Source: Naganishia liquefaciens
Lineage: Eukaryota; Basidiomycota; Tremellomycetes; Filobasidiales; Filobasidiaceae
Assembly (NCBI GenBank): GCA_013423385.1
Contig: BLZA01000030.1
Location: forward strand, 1,381,168-1,445,167
Direction of reading: 5' to 3'
DNA: 64,000 nt
Shown: piece after piece, positions 1-11,196 of the stretch
Layout of the letters: each line of letters opens with the position of its first letter
Numbering within the stretch: position 1 is the stretch's first letter
Notes under the pieces: model-generated
The model's database searches: none
What the model was told of the DNA's origin: nothing
The model's input: only the letters and a program-made list of their open reading frames with translations
Made by a program: the position numbers and the translations under genes

Positions 1-869
1 TGTGGACAACGACTTTCTACATCGGATTGGACTTGAATGCGAATGACAAAAGTGAGTCAATTTCCAAAGCGTTGTGCGTGAACTCACCAATTTGCTCAGA
101 TTCTGGCGAGAGACAACAAATGGATATCTCTTACCCAACTGCAACTTTTATTAGAACGGTAAAGAATTGGGAACATTACGACGAACCATCCATGGGCGTC
201 ACAGTTAAACCCATCAAGCAGTAAGTCGTGGTGTCCTTTTACGTTCGACGCTTATAGGATGTTATACAGGAGCGCATTACCGGTGGAATTTCGGGGCAAG
301 CGAGACGGCAAAAGCAAGAAGCGACGAGCAAACGACAAGGTGCGTTATCTTGTGTTCAGGGCTGCTCGGTAGTCGGGATCGAGCATACCGTACAGCATGC
401 GTTAGGGTATAGACTAATTTGTCTTGCCTTACAGAATGGAGTTCAGGGATCATCCAGCGGAAAGCAGACCCCGGTAGAGGCGCCGCAACGGAGCTTTAAG
501 CGGATTAAGTGAGTCTGCCTCCAACCAGCATGTACTCGCTCTAATAGACACCTGCGCAGATCCAACAACGATAAGGGGCTCGGCTTCGACGTCAAGAATA
601 TCGAAGAAACCAACGGAGATCAAGAGCACTTTACAGTACCGCTTGCAGCACTTCAGCCGACACACAATGCCGCAGGCAAGGAGGTTGCCTCAATGGAGAC
701 TGACGGAGAGGTTCGGAATGGCAATGCCAATCCGATCGATCTGACAGATGCCGAGAAGGGCGCATTCGCTTCGGCCGCTGCGGGCGTGTCAAGTCATGCC
801 AATCACGAAGGCAAGGTTCTGTTGCCCGGCGCTACGTTGTCTGAAGACGTCCAGCAAGTTCAAGGATGA
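1..869 (+). CDS. PAP1: Poly(A) polymerase, C-terminal part (5' end outside window)
   Basis: Nuclear poly(A) polymerase adds the poly(A) tail to cleaved pre-mRNA. Only the C-terminal RNA-binding part is here. The first codons read WTTTFYIGLDLN; after a 48-nt intron (52-99) the frame continues MDISYPTATFIRTVKNWEHY and MGVTVKPIKQSALP, which match the end of the family's RNA-binding domain. Further introns are 221-269, 340-434 and 509-559; all are GT-AG and the phases close. The tail after KSKKRRANDK is basic and then acidic, low in complexity, as in other fungal poly(A) polymerases, and probably holds the nuclear signal. The stop TGA is at 867-869. The catalytic nucleotidyltransferase domain lies left of the window, so activity cannot be judged. 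The family call rests on motif recall and is firm. Confidence 0.88.
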
Positions 870-2468
870 ATCGGCTCATTCGAGCACGCCTGGCATCGCC
901 GTTCGCTTTCAGGTGAGCTTGTAGCGCTGCGGGATCGGATCCTCCTGGCCTGCGGTTTCGTTTTGCGCGCTACCGCGCACATCTTGACAAAACAAAACCC
1001 TCTTCAAGGTCATATACACATTACAATGACCGTTTCACAAAGAAAGGTCAGCTCCCAACATTTGTGCCTAATATAACATGCATGTACCTCGCCGGATCTT
1101 CTGTATCGAACTAGCCCTGACAACAATATCATATGGTTCTGTCGTATGCGACATGGAGTGCTATAGCGTTGTCAGGTGTTTGGGATGAGTTTAGATAAGA
1201 AGTACGCCCGAAATGATTGGGGCGCCTTGCAAGAAGTCTTCGCAATCACCAGCCCAGGTCGGGTGACGGTTGGGCGAGGAAACGGTTCTCGTGCGCCCGT
1301 GTTGCCGAATTCGTACTTGCGACTTTGCCGATGAAGAGTAGTCCAAGGATTTTGGACGCCTTGTCTGCGGCCGACCACTGATGACCGTTCACGACTAGGA
1401 AAAGTATGCAACGATTAGGTGACAGCTGAACTCGGGAACCCTGTAGATGCCAGTATATAGGTTAGCCACTCCGGGAGCTGAATGTTCCCGAACAAGGAAC
1501 CGGTTTCAGCAGTACGAGATGAAGATTGTGTCCTTTCTGCTGACAGCTTCATCAGCACGAGCTTCTCTATGCGCGAAGGACGATGCTCGCAGAGTTTGAT
1601 TTGCAAATAACAAACCTCGTACGACTTGGATGAATCGCCGAGGCAAATAGATAAGGCTCGAGTGCCCCAAGGGCTGTATCCCGAGCAAAGGTGAGCCTTT
1701 TTTTCCTGTTCCTTCCACTGTTCAAATGGTGCTACCCATCACCTATATCCTGCAGGACTAAAGGATCTCATTCTATACCGGTCTTAAGCAGCTGTCCTGT
1801 CGCTTCGCGCAATCAATAGCCACCTGGTTATGCTGATACGATCGCCGATCAAGCAGTAAGCGTATGCAGCTGTGTAGTTGGTGGATCTGCAGGACGCTCC
1901 AGACCATCTGCCCGATCGGCAGAAGGGCAGGAAGCAATTCTTAGGGAGCTCTCGGCGTAACATCCCGCCCGAATAGCCTTCTTCCTAGCACGGGAAAGGT
2001 GAAGCCTGCAGCAATGCCAACTAACCTTTTGCCCTTTGAGGATGACGGCAACAGAGCTGTCGTGCCATAGCCTAAGAGTCAAGAGATGGTATATCTCCTA
2101 CTCCTCCGTATCTCCTACTCCTCCGCGTTGTATTGCTCGCGGGACCGTTCAATTTTTGCCATCGGGGAATCTAATGGGGCGCGAATAATTACTCGGTCGC
2201 AAAGTCCCTGGAACGTTGGGGGAAGGTTCAGTGGCGTATGGTTATTCGTTTCCGGGTGTCGGTACTTGGACCAAGATCCGCAGTCGACAGCTGTCCAATT
2301 TCAAGCTAGAGTTTTCAACTCGCTGATAAACGGAAAGACAAACACAAGAGTTTGCCAGGCGGGTAGAGATCTAGACCGGTAGGGATTCGGTGATCGCTTT
2401 CCAATTTATTGGTTTGCTGCATTGTCAATCGTTATCATATTGTCAACTGAAAAAAAAGTTACAAAACC
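870..2468. other. Gene-free spacer with short tandem repeat
   Basis: No open frame here has recognisable motifs or convincing splice structure. The stretch starts with the probable 3' UTR of poly(A) polymerase. A perfect 17-nt direct duplication (unit begins tatctcctactcctccg) lies at about 2090-2123. I see no terminal repeats, reverse transcriptase or transposase motif. It is best described as intergenic. Confidence 0.6.
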
Positions 2469-2562
2469 TTCTCACTAGCACAGTGGTAGTTGCGTCGAGC
2501 TGTTACCTGTTATCATGAAACTTGACACTCGAAGGTCGTTGGTTCGACCCCAACGTGGGAAG
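2469..2562 (+). tRNA. tRNA-Asn (GTT anticodon) with a 21-nt intron
   Basis: A complete cloverleaf folds. The acceptor strands are 2469-2475 (TTCTCAC) and 2555-2561 (GTGGGAA), seven pairs with one T-G wobble, followed by discriminator G2562. The D arm has three pairs (2478-2480 with 2491-2493). The anticodon stem TCGAG/CTCGA (2495-2499, 2528-2532) is perfect. The T stem GTTGG/CCAAC (2538-2542, 2550-2554) encloses a TTCGACC loop. The loop reads C-T-GTT-A before the intron and A after it, so the anticodon is GTT (2502-2504), decoding Asn. The intron, 2506-2526, sits at the canonical place one base after the anticodon. A-box (TAGCACAGTGG) and B-box (GGTTCGACCC) are present and a T5 run at 2566-2570 can terminate Pol III. 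The mature length is 73 nt. The first pair is T-A, which is unusual. Confidence 0.9.
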
Positions 2563-2565
2563 TAC

Positions 2566-2570
2566 TTTTT
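2566..2570 (+). terminator. Pol III oligo-T terminator of tRNA-Asn
   Basis: Five T residues begin four bases after the last tRNA nucleotide, the usual RNA polymerase III stop. A second, longer T run (about nine) follows near 2581-2589 and could act as a backup. Confidence 0.7.
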
Positions 2571-5500
2571 GCCACCACCATTTTTTTTCTCTCTTTGCCT
2601 ACCCTTTCTTCTGAGCTTGACTTTCGTTCAGCCCGGTTATGAGTAAGCGCGAGCTCCTGACCTTTCAGGGCTCGCGAGTCGCCTTTCCCTCATTAACGCA
2701 TCCGAGGGTCGCCTCATTAGGGATCAGGAATGAGTGCGCATTGGACACTTCGAGGTCAGAGCTCCGGCAAATCATCCTGCTCATCTATGTGTTCTATCCC
2801 TGGTTTATCCCCCAGGCTATCTCGGTGCTGGCTGACGTATATGCTGATGTCCGCTCGCGAGCAAGGCAGCCTGCAGAATAGTACATCCCTAATTGCTTCT
2901 TGGATGATGAATCAAGACAGGATTTGTTCAACACATTTTTCCGATAATATATCTGCAAGGGACTCAGGACTGCCGTAAGCAAGAAGATCGGAATCTTGTT
3001 TCTTTGCCGTCCTGCAGAAACCAAGGCTATTGACAATCGCACACGAGAATGGATTCCTGTCTTCTAGCAAACATTCACGCGGTACGTTGTTACCCCTCTC
3101 GGTCCAAATGGAAGTCGTCTTCAGGGCTTATAGACCGATGGTAATGACGATGGTAATGATCTGTTCAGATTGAAGGCGACTCGCGCTCGCGAAAGGATGT
3201 AACCTTTTGCCTGATTATAGCGCACAGCAGGTCGCACAGCCTAAACTTTCCTCTCCATCGCGAGCCGCTGATAGCTGTCCCGAAATGACTTGTGCTTTGC
3301 CCATGACTTCACACACGAGCGGCAAAGGTAGTCGCTTATCCTGTTTGTGATTGTTGATATGAGGACGGGCGATTATCTATGGGCTCAAGGCCAACCCAGC
3401 TGCCAGGATGCTTGATCATCACGACAGACTGCCGATGATCAGTGTCTGAGCGCGGTCGGTGATTCAGCTCTCGAACGCTCGTATCAGGTGTCAAAAAGGG
3501 GAGTCGCGCCACCTCACTTGCACGCCAAATGCCAAGATACCAGAGTCAGTTTAGAGGTCCGTAAAACCGTACGACTCTCGATAGGACGTGCATGTACTGT
3601 TCAATGTGCGCACCGGGCCCGATGCGCGACCTTTCATGATGCGCCCGACAGCCCCTCCGCCAGATCTCAAGCGGCGCCTTTGCGACCCCCTTGAGTATAC
3701 ACTATGGTATTCAACCGGTAGACCTCGAGATCTAAAGCTCTTGCCAGTGTGAGCGGAATCCAAATGATCTTTAATCGCGCTTGACCACTCCTCTGGCATC
3801 TCCTATGACTCACCAAAATCTAGTCACTTAGCTAAACCGATCTGGCTTTTGACCCTTCCCATCTACGCGTAGCCTATCGGTATAGCAGAGCTAGCTATGA
3901 GTCACAGATTCGTAAGAAGGGAGAGAGCCAAAGGGCGGCACCGAGAAGGCGGTTAGGCGGTCTGATAACCTGAACCAGTCGTAAACCGGATCATTCATGC
4001 TGCAGCCGGAAACCGAGTTGTTAGCCAGGGCAGCTGTCTGGGAGTTTCACAGCCAAAGAGAACCAAAGACAGGTCCAATCAATGAACTGATTCGCCTACT
4101 AGGGTTTTGTCAGTTACCCGAATTACTACGGGGTGAGACGACAAACTCGCCTAACAATTGACTGCTCAACGACAGTACAGTTTACATTCATACTAGTCGA
4201 GTGTGAAGCACGCTTCTCCTCAGCGAGTGCAAGCACCTTGCAAGGTTTGGCATAGGACAGCTCATTAAAACATGTGGGACATGCCTCCAAGTGAAAATTA
4301 GCTCACCTACATTTACTTCGACCATGATGCATAATGGGCGTAATGTAGCGATTAGCGACAGGAGGCACTCTCGTATCAAAGAGAAACGCTCTGGGTAGGT
4401 ATGCGCGGGTACCATTGCATATTCTGGTGCCTTGGGCAACAGACGTCATTCTGCCCATCTCTATGGAAAGGGATTCAGGGCTTCCGCAACTGCCTTGGCA
4501 AAGGCGTCAAAGATGATCTAGGCTCCCATTTTCTCACAGCAATAATCCGAAAGCCAAAGGTGATGTATTTGCTTAGGTTCTTCTGATCTCATCGGCCCAT
4601 TCTGATTTTACGCGTTCGGAGTAGGACGATATCTGATGTACCAAGCCTCAGAACGCTCCTCGGGTAAGGGGTGACAGACAGGAGAAGACAGGCTAGCTGA
4701 CCGGGCGCTAGCTGTGTCCGCGCAGTGCCCTTGACTTGCGCGTAGTCGTGGTGACTGACGGTCAAAGACTCTGTAAGGCTACACAGCTGGCTACACGCAT
4801 GATAGTGAGCTTGATCTTGTAAATTATAATGACCCGCTTACTGTAAGCCGCTTAAAAGGCGGTATAGGGAGCTGTGTGATGGCTATGGAATACTGTATTC
4901 TCAGACCAGTTCAGATTCGCATAGCCGGTAGCCACCTGCATAGCCAGAACAGCTCGGGGTATTTGGCTGACGGAATGACGCTGATGAGCAAGGTCGAGGT
5001 CGTGAAAATAGTCGGGAATTGACTGCGTGCGGCGAAAAGACACGAGGACCCACACCAGATCCCACATGACATTCCACAACACTGCTTTAAAAGCAAGTGA
5101 GCTGTAAGAAATGGTGTATATCAATCTATAGACATTCAGGGCTGGCTAGCTAGCTATCAGACAGCTTACCCGACTGATGGGTAGAGCTGCGGAGCTAGCT
5201 GCGGCTAGAAGCACCGGGTACAGTACTAACCAGTTCCCCGACTATTCGGTCGGCTGTGTAGCTGGATTCTCTCGTATTCCCCGTGTTCCCCGAGCATCCG
5301 GAGAATCGCAGCTCCCATATCGTAGATTTCCGCTTTTACAACAGCTCTTACAACATTTAACCAAGTTATCTGTACTCCTGGTCTTCTGCTTCCTGAGGCC
5401 AGCTCCAAGGGATTCCGGAAATTATCGCCGAGCGATTTCCGGCTTTCTCATCCTCGGTAGGGCGGAGCCGTCGCTTCAATACTGTACATCTGCTCCAAAA

Positions 5501-6160
5501 TCCGCGACAAGCCGACAGTCATGCTCGCTACACCTAATGGCTCTAATTGTATTCTGCGTGTCGAGTCTTGCAATCCAAAACCCGTGGGTGTGTTCATCAG
5601 CTGCTCGAACTCTCTGATCTCGATCACAAGACTCGGAAGAATTCGTCCCGAACTTCACTCGTCCAACATTCCCGGCCCGGCGGTTGTCGTAAGCCATCCC
5701 TTCCTTCTTCTGCTGAGAAACGTCGAAACTGTTTTCAATTCAGTCAAGTCATGTTTACAATCTCCGTTCCCTGCTCCGATTAGTGAATCGATACAATTCA
5801 CACAAGGTCAGCAGCAGGGACAAAAACGGGTCCGGGAGCCATTCTTATTAATACCAGGTCAGGAACGACGTGCTTCGCGCTGCCCTGCAACAAGCCCCGC
5901 CACCTACATCTCAAATACTGCAATCATTAACGTCATCTTCGAATCATAATAAAGTCTCAGCCACACCATCTGTTTCCCCTTAGAATTTCTGGAACTGGAC
6001 GATTCTGCTCGCAAGTGGATTTAGATACAACGACGGCTTCTTGAAGACGACAAGCAGTGGTATCGCTCTTACCATTTCCCACAGTCGATCCAGCTCAGCC
6101 GTCATCAAAGGGACGCTCTGGTAGATTACAACGCCCGGCAACAGCAGCAGCGAGCCAGAT
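2571..6160. other. Gene-poor 3.6 kb between tRNA-Asn and the bZIP gene
   Basis: Open frames in this stretch are short (the longest about 146 codons, near 5177-5617 and 5521-5949), overlap one another in different frames, and lack recognisable domains. The pyrimidine-rich segment from about 5620 to 6000 looks like the promoter or leader of the downstream bZIP gene. No transposon protein, terminal repeat or RNA gene was found beyond the tRNA at its left edge. Confidence 0.55.
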
Positions 6161-8088
6161 ATGGCATCGTACTCAAGCCCACAGCAATCCAAAATAACAC
6201 CGATGGAAGCGAACGAACCTTCAGGCTCTACGACCAGGTCTGCGGCACACAGACGTAAATCATCAACCAATCTACCAAAGACACCAAGCATTGCCATCAA
6301 ACCCAAGGTAAGATCAAACAAAACGAAGGATGTTTCACTGAATCGTCTGACTGACCTTCCCTTGCAGCCCAAACCATCTAGGAGTCAAGGCGAATCTTCC
6401 GCTAAGCGGAAAGAGCAAAGTAAATTGCTTGTGGAGCATTGTTCACTGCCAACTGCTGACACTCTCCTAGATCGTATCGCTCAGAGGGCATTTAGGAAGA
6501 GACAAAAGGCGCATCTGGAAGAGGTTCGCATACTTTGCTAAACCGTGAGCCTGTCGCTGACAGATACATCTTAGCTGGAAGCCGAGGTCATAGAGAAGGG
6601 CATGCGAATCAAAGACATTACGGAGAATAATGGACTTCTGCTCGAGACAATGAAGCAACTTCAAAGTCAAAACGTCGAAGTAAGTACCTTCTCCCGTTAT
6701 ATCAGTCCTCAAACTTATAATTTCGGTTACAGCTCAAGTCGTCTCTTGCTTCAAACATGCCAGGATCCTTGCAACCGGCGCTGCAGCCGCACGTTAATCC
6801 GACAGGAACGCCACCGACGGCAGGCTCAAGCATGAGTCACTCATTGCCTGAATCTCGACATCCCCCTAGACGATCACCCGCTTTAAGAAGCGAGAACAAC
6901 TGGAGCTCCTCGACGGATTCGCCCGGCAGTAATGTGTCCACCGAGGCGACTTCCCCACAGAACCTGCAATCGACATCTTTCGGAAGTGATTCGGCTATCG
7001 GCTCGCTAACAGGGCTGCAGTTGAACACGACGTTGTCAAGTGGACGCCATCCTCACTTGCATCAAAGCGGAAGTCACCTGCAACAAGACTTCGCGAGTGG
7101 AACATCGACAACGTCTGGTCAAATGTATTCCCCCTACCCGGACCCGCAACAGTGGACGATGGAGAACAGCCCTGAATCCCTTCGCCGGCATTCCTACATG
7201 AACGGCGGCGGATCCGGCATTGCACCACGATGCTCGGCTGGGAACCAGAACATGCCGCTTGTATCTCGGCCTCAGAATGTTCCCGGTCCCATGGCTAGGC
7301 GTTTCTCCGATGCCGTCACGCGGCGCCACAAACATTCGATGTCAACGCCGCATCGCTACGGCGGCGCAGATCTTCGGCCACATTCGAGCATCAGCATCGG
7401 CCATCCGAATTCCAAGATCCCTTACCACCAACATTCCTATTCGGTCCCGAACAGCGCTTTGCTGATTACCGCTGGTTCTCCCCAGATGGTCTACAACGCG
7501 ACCCTTGAGCCATTATCTACAACTACAACGTTCCCGGCAATGGCTACGCCTGAAGAAATGCTGTTTGCACAGTCTGATCAGCAATCCCATGTCATGTACC
7601 AACAATCCGCAGCATGCTCGTCATCCTCATCCAGTAACGTGGGCTGGTCGTTCTCGCCTCTCAGTCAAAGTGCCAGTCTCACTGATGTGGACCACTCGAC
7701 GGGCGACCATTCCGCATCATCAACGTCGTATTTCTCTACATTGTCTCTGCAACCCAGCACTCACTCTACTATGACGGCGGACGACCTTCAAAGTCAAATG
7801 GACACTCAGGCCATCGCTTCCGGGACATTGTCAACTCATTGGGCCGATATGATGCCATCCATGGGAGTGACCACGCCGTTACAGGACCATCCTGACAGTT
7901 GTCCCGGCGACTCGGTCATGCGGCCCAACTCTGCCACCGTCGATATACCAAATCCACCACTGTCGGAGTCGGACTCTCCATTCTTGCCGGAGACAGGAAT
8001 ATTTACCATGAACAGCACGGATATCATTGCCGACCTGACATTTTCTCCCTTCGTCACCGACCTGATTCTCGAGTCTCCTGCCGAATGA
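6161..8088 (+). CDS. bZIP transcription factor, Yap/Pap1-like
   Basis: A DNA-binding regulator of the fungal AP-1 (Yap) type, expected in the nucleus. Five exons are inferred: 6161-6307, 6368-6419, 6471-6523, 6575-6679 and 6733-8088, giving about 570 residues. Joining exons 2 and 3 creates the basic region NRIAQRAFRKRQKAHLEE, the N-x-x-A-Q-x-x-F-R signature of Yap proteins; exons 3-4 continue into a heptad zipper (LEAEV...LLLETMKQLQ). The remaining roughly 450 residues are Ser/Pro/Gln/His-rich and disordered, with a possible amphipathic hydrophobic patch near the C-terminus (IADLTFSPFVTDLIL). I see no clear cysteine-rich redox domain like that of Yap1, so the oxidative-stress role is not shown. 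Intron 3 uses a weak donor (GTTCGC). The start ATG at 6161 is the first one in frame with the motif exons. Confidence 0.82.
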
Positions 8089-8736
8089 CATCTTCGAGCT
8101 CGATCGGATACTTGGCGACAACTCCCCCAAGAGCGATCGACAACCCCTACTTAACATCACATAGAAACACTGCAAGAAATTTTCAATTACTTTTGGACAC
8201 TTTGTATTTAGAAAAGGGCAAACTTTCCCGATGATAATTCTTGCTAGTCATTTCCACATGCTAAAGCAGCTGGAAAAGCAGATAATGCATTTACGTTATG
8301 GTCACCCTACAGCGAATCGGTACTCCTCACCCACCAATGCCAGTATAGCGGCTAGGACCTTCGAGAGCAACGCATGAGAACCGCTCAAAAACCTACGCAG
8401 ATGACGAGAGCCGTACCAGATAGAAGCCGTCTAACATCGGACTATTTCGTTTTTGCTGGCCAAAATTTTAGAAGCAATTGCTGTCGTACGGTATTCCGAA
8501 GACAGAGAGGGTCTCTCCACTGCTGAGTTGGGTTTCGAAACGAGAGAACGCATGTAAGACATTCGCCATCTCGATCATTCTGACGTGGCTATATTTGCAG
8601 ACGTCTATACCGTCTCTATGGCTAAATGTGGTTGAGGCCATCCAGTCATCTTCATACCTGAACGGCTGCTTCCTATCGCCCTCATTCTCGCACGCGCTCC
8701 TTGTTGCTTGCAACATGTCGTGAAAGCGTACCCACA
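8089..8736. other. Intergenic spacer between bZIP and transporter genes
   Basis: Contains the 3' UTR of the bZIP gene and the upstream region of the transporter gene. Nothing else recognisable was seen on either strand. Confidence 0.6.
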
Positions 8737-11196
8737 ATGTCGCGCGCGTCCTCTATCTCTTCTACGAGCGGGTTTGTGACACCGGAGACTTCCCCAGAAA
8801 TTTCGACATCGCCTTTGCCGTCCGTCATTGACACCGACTCATCCAAAGCGACGCCAATTCAGGACCTTTCCAACGGTTTATCCTCTGCTGAGCCTATCTC
8901 TCGCGAGGCGGTAGTCAAGGACGATGCGGATTCAGCCGACACTGAAACCTTGGGCGATGGGCTGTTTGAAGAGCTTCAACCGAGAGAGACATCGGCGACG
9001 AACCTCTTTCTTGAGCGTCTCTCGGACAGTTCGAGGTCGTCCCTGCATGGTTCCGACCAACTAGAAGCAGAGTTGGCCGAATTCGGTATTTATGATTCTG
9101 AATTACTAGAAGAGGACGAAGATTTGACGGAATTCCTAAGCGAGAACGAAGAATGGGAAGAACATGAAATGCAGGATCGAGGCGAGGGCGAGTTGTTCAT
9201 TAACGGCGCAGGTGGGAGCAAAAGACAGAGACATGGCAAGAAGAAGAGATGGAAGGAGGCAGAGGAGGAGCTTCAACGCGGAGGAAATAGGAGTCTGGCT
9301 GAGGTCTGTCCATCAGCTGTCGACATTGCATTCAACCAACTTATGCAAGTCTCCATTAGTTGGTAGCGCCCATCATACTAGCTCACCCGCTGGCCCTCCT
9401 GCCATTGATACCACTGCTGCCATATTCGTTTCTTCCCGCTGGTGTCGTTCTTTTCGTTCCGGTATTCGTAGCCATTGCTGGACTTTCCGCTTGCGCTCAC
9501 GTAGTCGTTGTGTATCTTTCAAGGTAAGCTCAATTTCAGCGTTACCGAGGAGAGATGCTGAACGCTACACTTCTTCGAACTCTGAAGATACCTGAAAGTC
9601 ACCACGTTCGAGGATATTCTGTACCGGGCTGCGGGTTGGCACGGTTTGATTGGAAGTCGAGCCGTACAGTTGACCGGGATCTTACTCATTGCTTCTGCCT
9701 GGCTGCGGGGTAAGCCCATATCCTAGTCGTATCATTGCCTCTACTCTAATTACGCATTGGCAGCGACACACAGCATTCTGCTACCCGTCCTGGTATCCAT
9801 CGCGCCGCATTCGCGATTCATTCAGTCAAGAACTTTATGGACCGTGCTTTTCTCAATCTTGGTAAACCCACCAAAGGATGGCCAATGACCCTTATGCTGA
9901 TGCTCCCGTACGCCCAGATATGGCCATCGTCATTCAGCTTTTTTCGACACAGTCATGCCGTCGCGCGCCTCCCTGAATACCTTCTCGTCCTTGTACCGCT
10001 GGTGATCTTTCTCGTGATAGGCAGAACAGCGGAGATTGTCAAGGCCGGTGGACTGGTCTTTCCGCTTGTCGACGACCTGCCTGTCATCGATTCTAACATC
10101 ACGGCCAATATGACACCGGTCATTGAGAGGGGACCGCAGCTGGTCAAGCGAGCTGCAATCTCGACGAGCCTCGTCAATGCAGGCACAGCCATCAGTAAGA
10201 CCTCAACTCTTATCCAGAGAAACATCGGCTGATCCCATATCTGAACTACGATAGCACTGATTACTCTCTTCTTCACTCCACACATCCGCACACTCCCGAT
10301 ACACAGCAGCCTGATCAAGACATCACGCCGCTGGTTCCCCGGTACCTGCCTCACAGCCTCTGGACTTCTGGTTGTCCTCTGCCTGCCATTCGCGCTCGTG
10401 CCATACTACCTCCTTGCCAAAGAACCAAGCTCCAGCATGCCCTCCATCAGAGAAGCCGGGCGATTGGCGGGAATCTTCGAAGCGTTGCAAGTAGGAAGCA
10501 CCGACGTTGATGGCAATCCCGTTACGGGCAAGGGCTTTCAAACAGACGGCTGGCTCAACTTGGCAAGAGTCTGCATGATCATATTGATCCTGAATACGCT
10601 CGTCTTGTGGACTTCCCAGGCCAAAGATATCTCCCTCAGGGCACTCGGGATACGGCGGGAAGGGCGAGCGAAAGCGCAGCGTTGGTTGAGCGTTGTTTTC
10701 TGGGTGCTCGTGACAGGAATAGCATGCATTGGCGGAAAATTTGCGGACAAGTTGGAATGGATAGGAGCTGCATGTGTGCTGGCTGTAGGCTGGCTGATAC
10801 CAGGTAGGCATCGTTGCCGCTCGTTCTTCCTTTCCAACTAATTCCTTTCCCTTCGCAGCCATCGTCTTCATCAAAACATTCCACGTCGCCAATCCGCTAT
10901 CAATAGTATTTCCCGCCGGACGCAACCATTACCAGACCATTCCGGAGACTACGACTGGTTCGCCTCCAGGCGAAGAGTCTTTACCGGCAGATGTAACTTT
11001 AGGAGAAGACGGCCAGGAGATCATGCAGGATCCGTCGATGGACGTTTTGCTCGCGCGCAAAGAAAGGCAACTGCAGAAGCGGAGAACGGGGAGGAGGATG
11101 TGGCAAGATCTGATTGTCTTTCTGGGGATCTTGCCGTTAGGAGCCACCGGGGTGTTCTGGTGTATCGGGGTGGCAATTGGGCTTATTCCTGCGTGA
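8737..11196 (+). CDS. Multi-pass membrane transporter, probably AAAP (vacuolar amino acid) family
   Basis: Seven exons are inferred: 8737-9303, 9360-9523, 9588-9709, 9764-9861, 9918-10194, 10255-10803 and 10859-11196, in continuous phase, about 704 residues. The first exon encodes a roughly 190-residue acidic, Ser-rich cytosolic tail, as in fungal AVT vacuolar transporters. The rest holds about nine to eleven hydrophobic helices, for example VAPIILAHPLALLPLIPLL and YLLVLVPLVIFLVIG. The order of segments, the FEDILYRAAGW stretch and the late helix IGAACVLAVGWLIPAIVFI followed by a short cytosolic link and a last helix resemble the Aa_trans/AAAP fold. Substrate and direction are unknown. ATG 8737 is the first ATG in frame; a CTG/TTG-rich lead-in upstream has none. 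The membrane nature is certain from hydropathy; the family assignment is tentative. Confidence 0.6.

Noticed and set aside
5177-5949. Two overlapping plus-strand frames of about 145 codons upstream of the bZIP gene
   Set aside because: They overlap in different frames, lack motifs and lie in pyrimidine-rich DNA typical of a promoter or leader.
870-6160. Search for transposon or virus-like remnants in the gene-poor region
   Set aside because: No reverse transcriptase, integrase, transposase or capsid motif and no long terminal or inverted repeats were seen.
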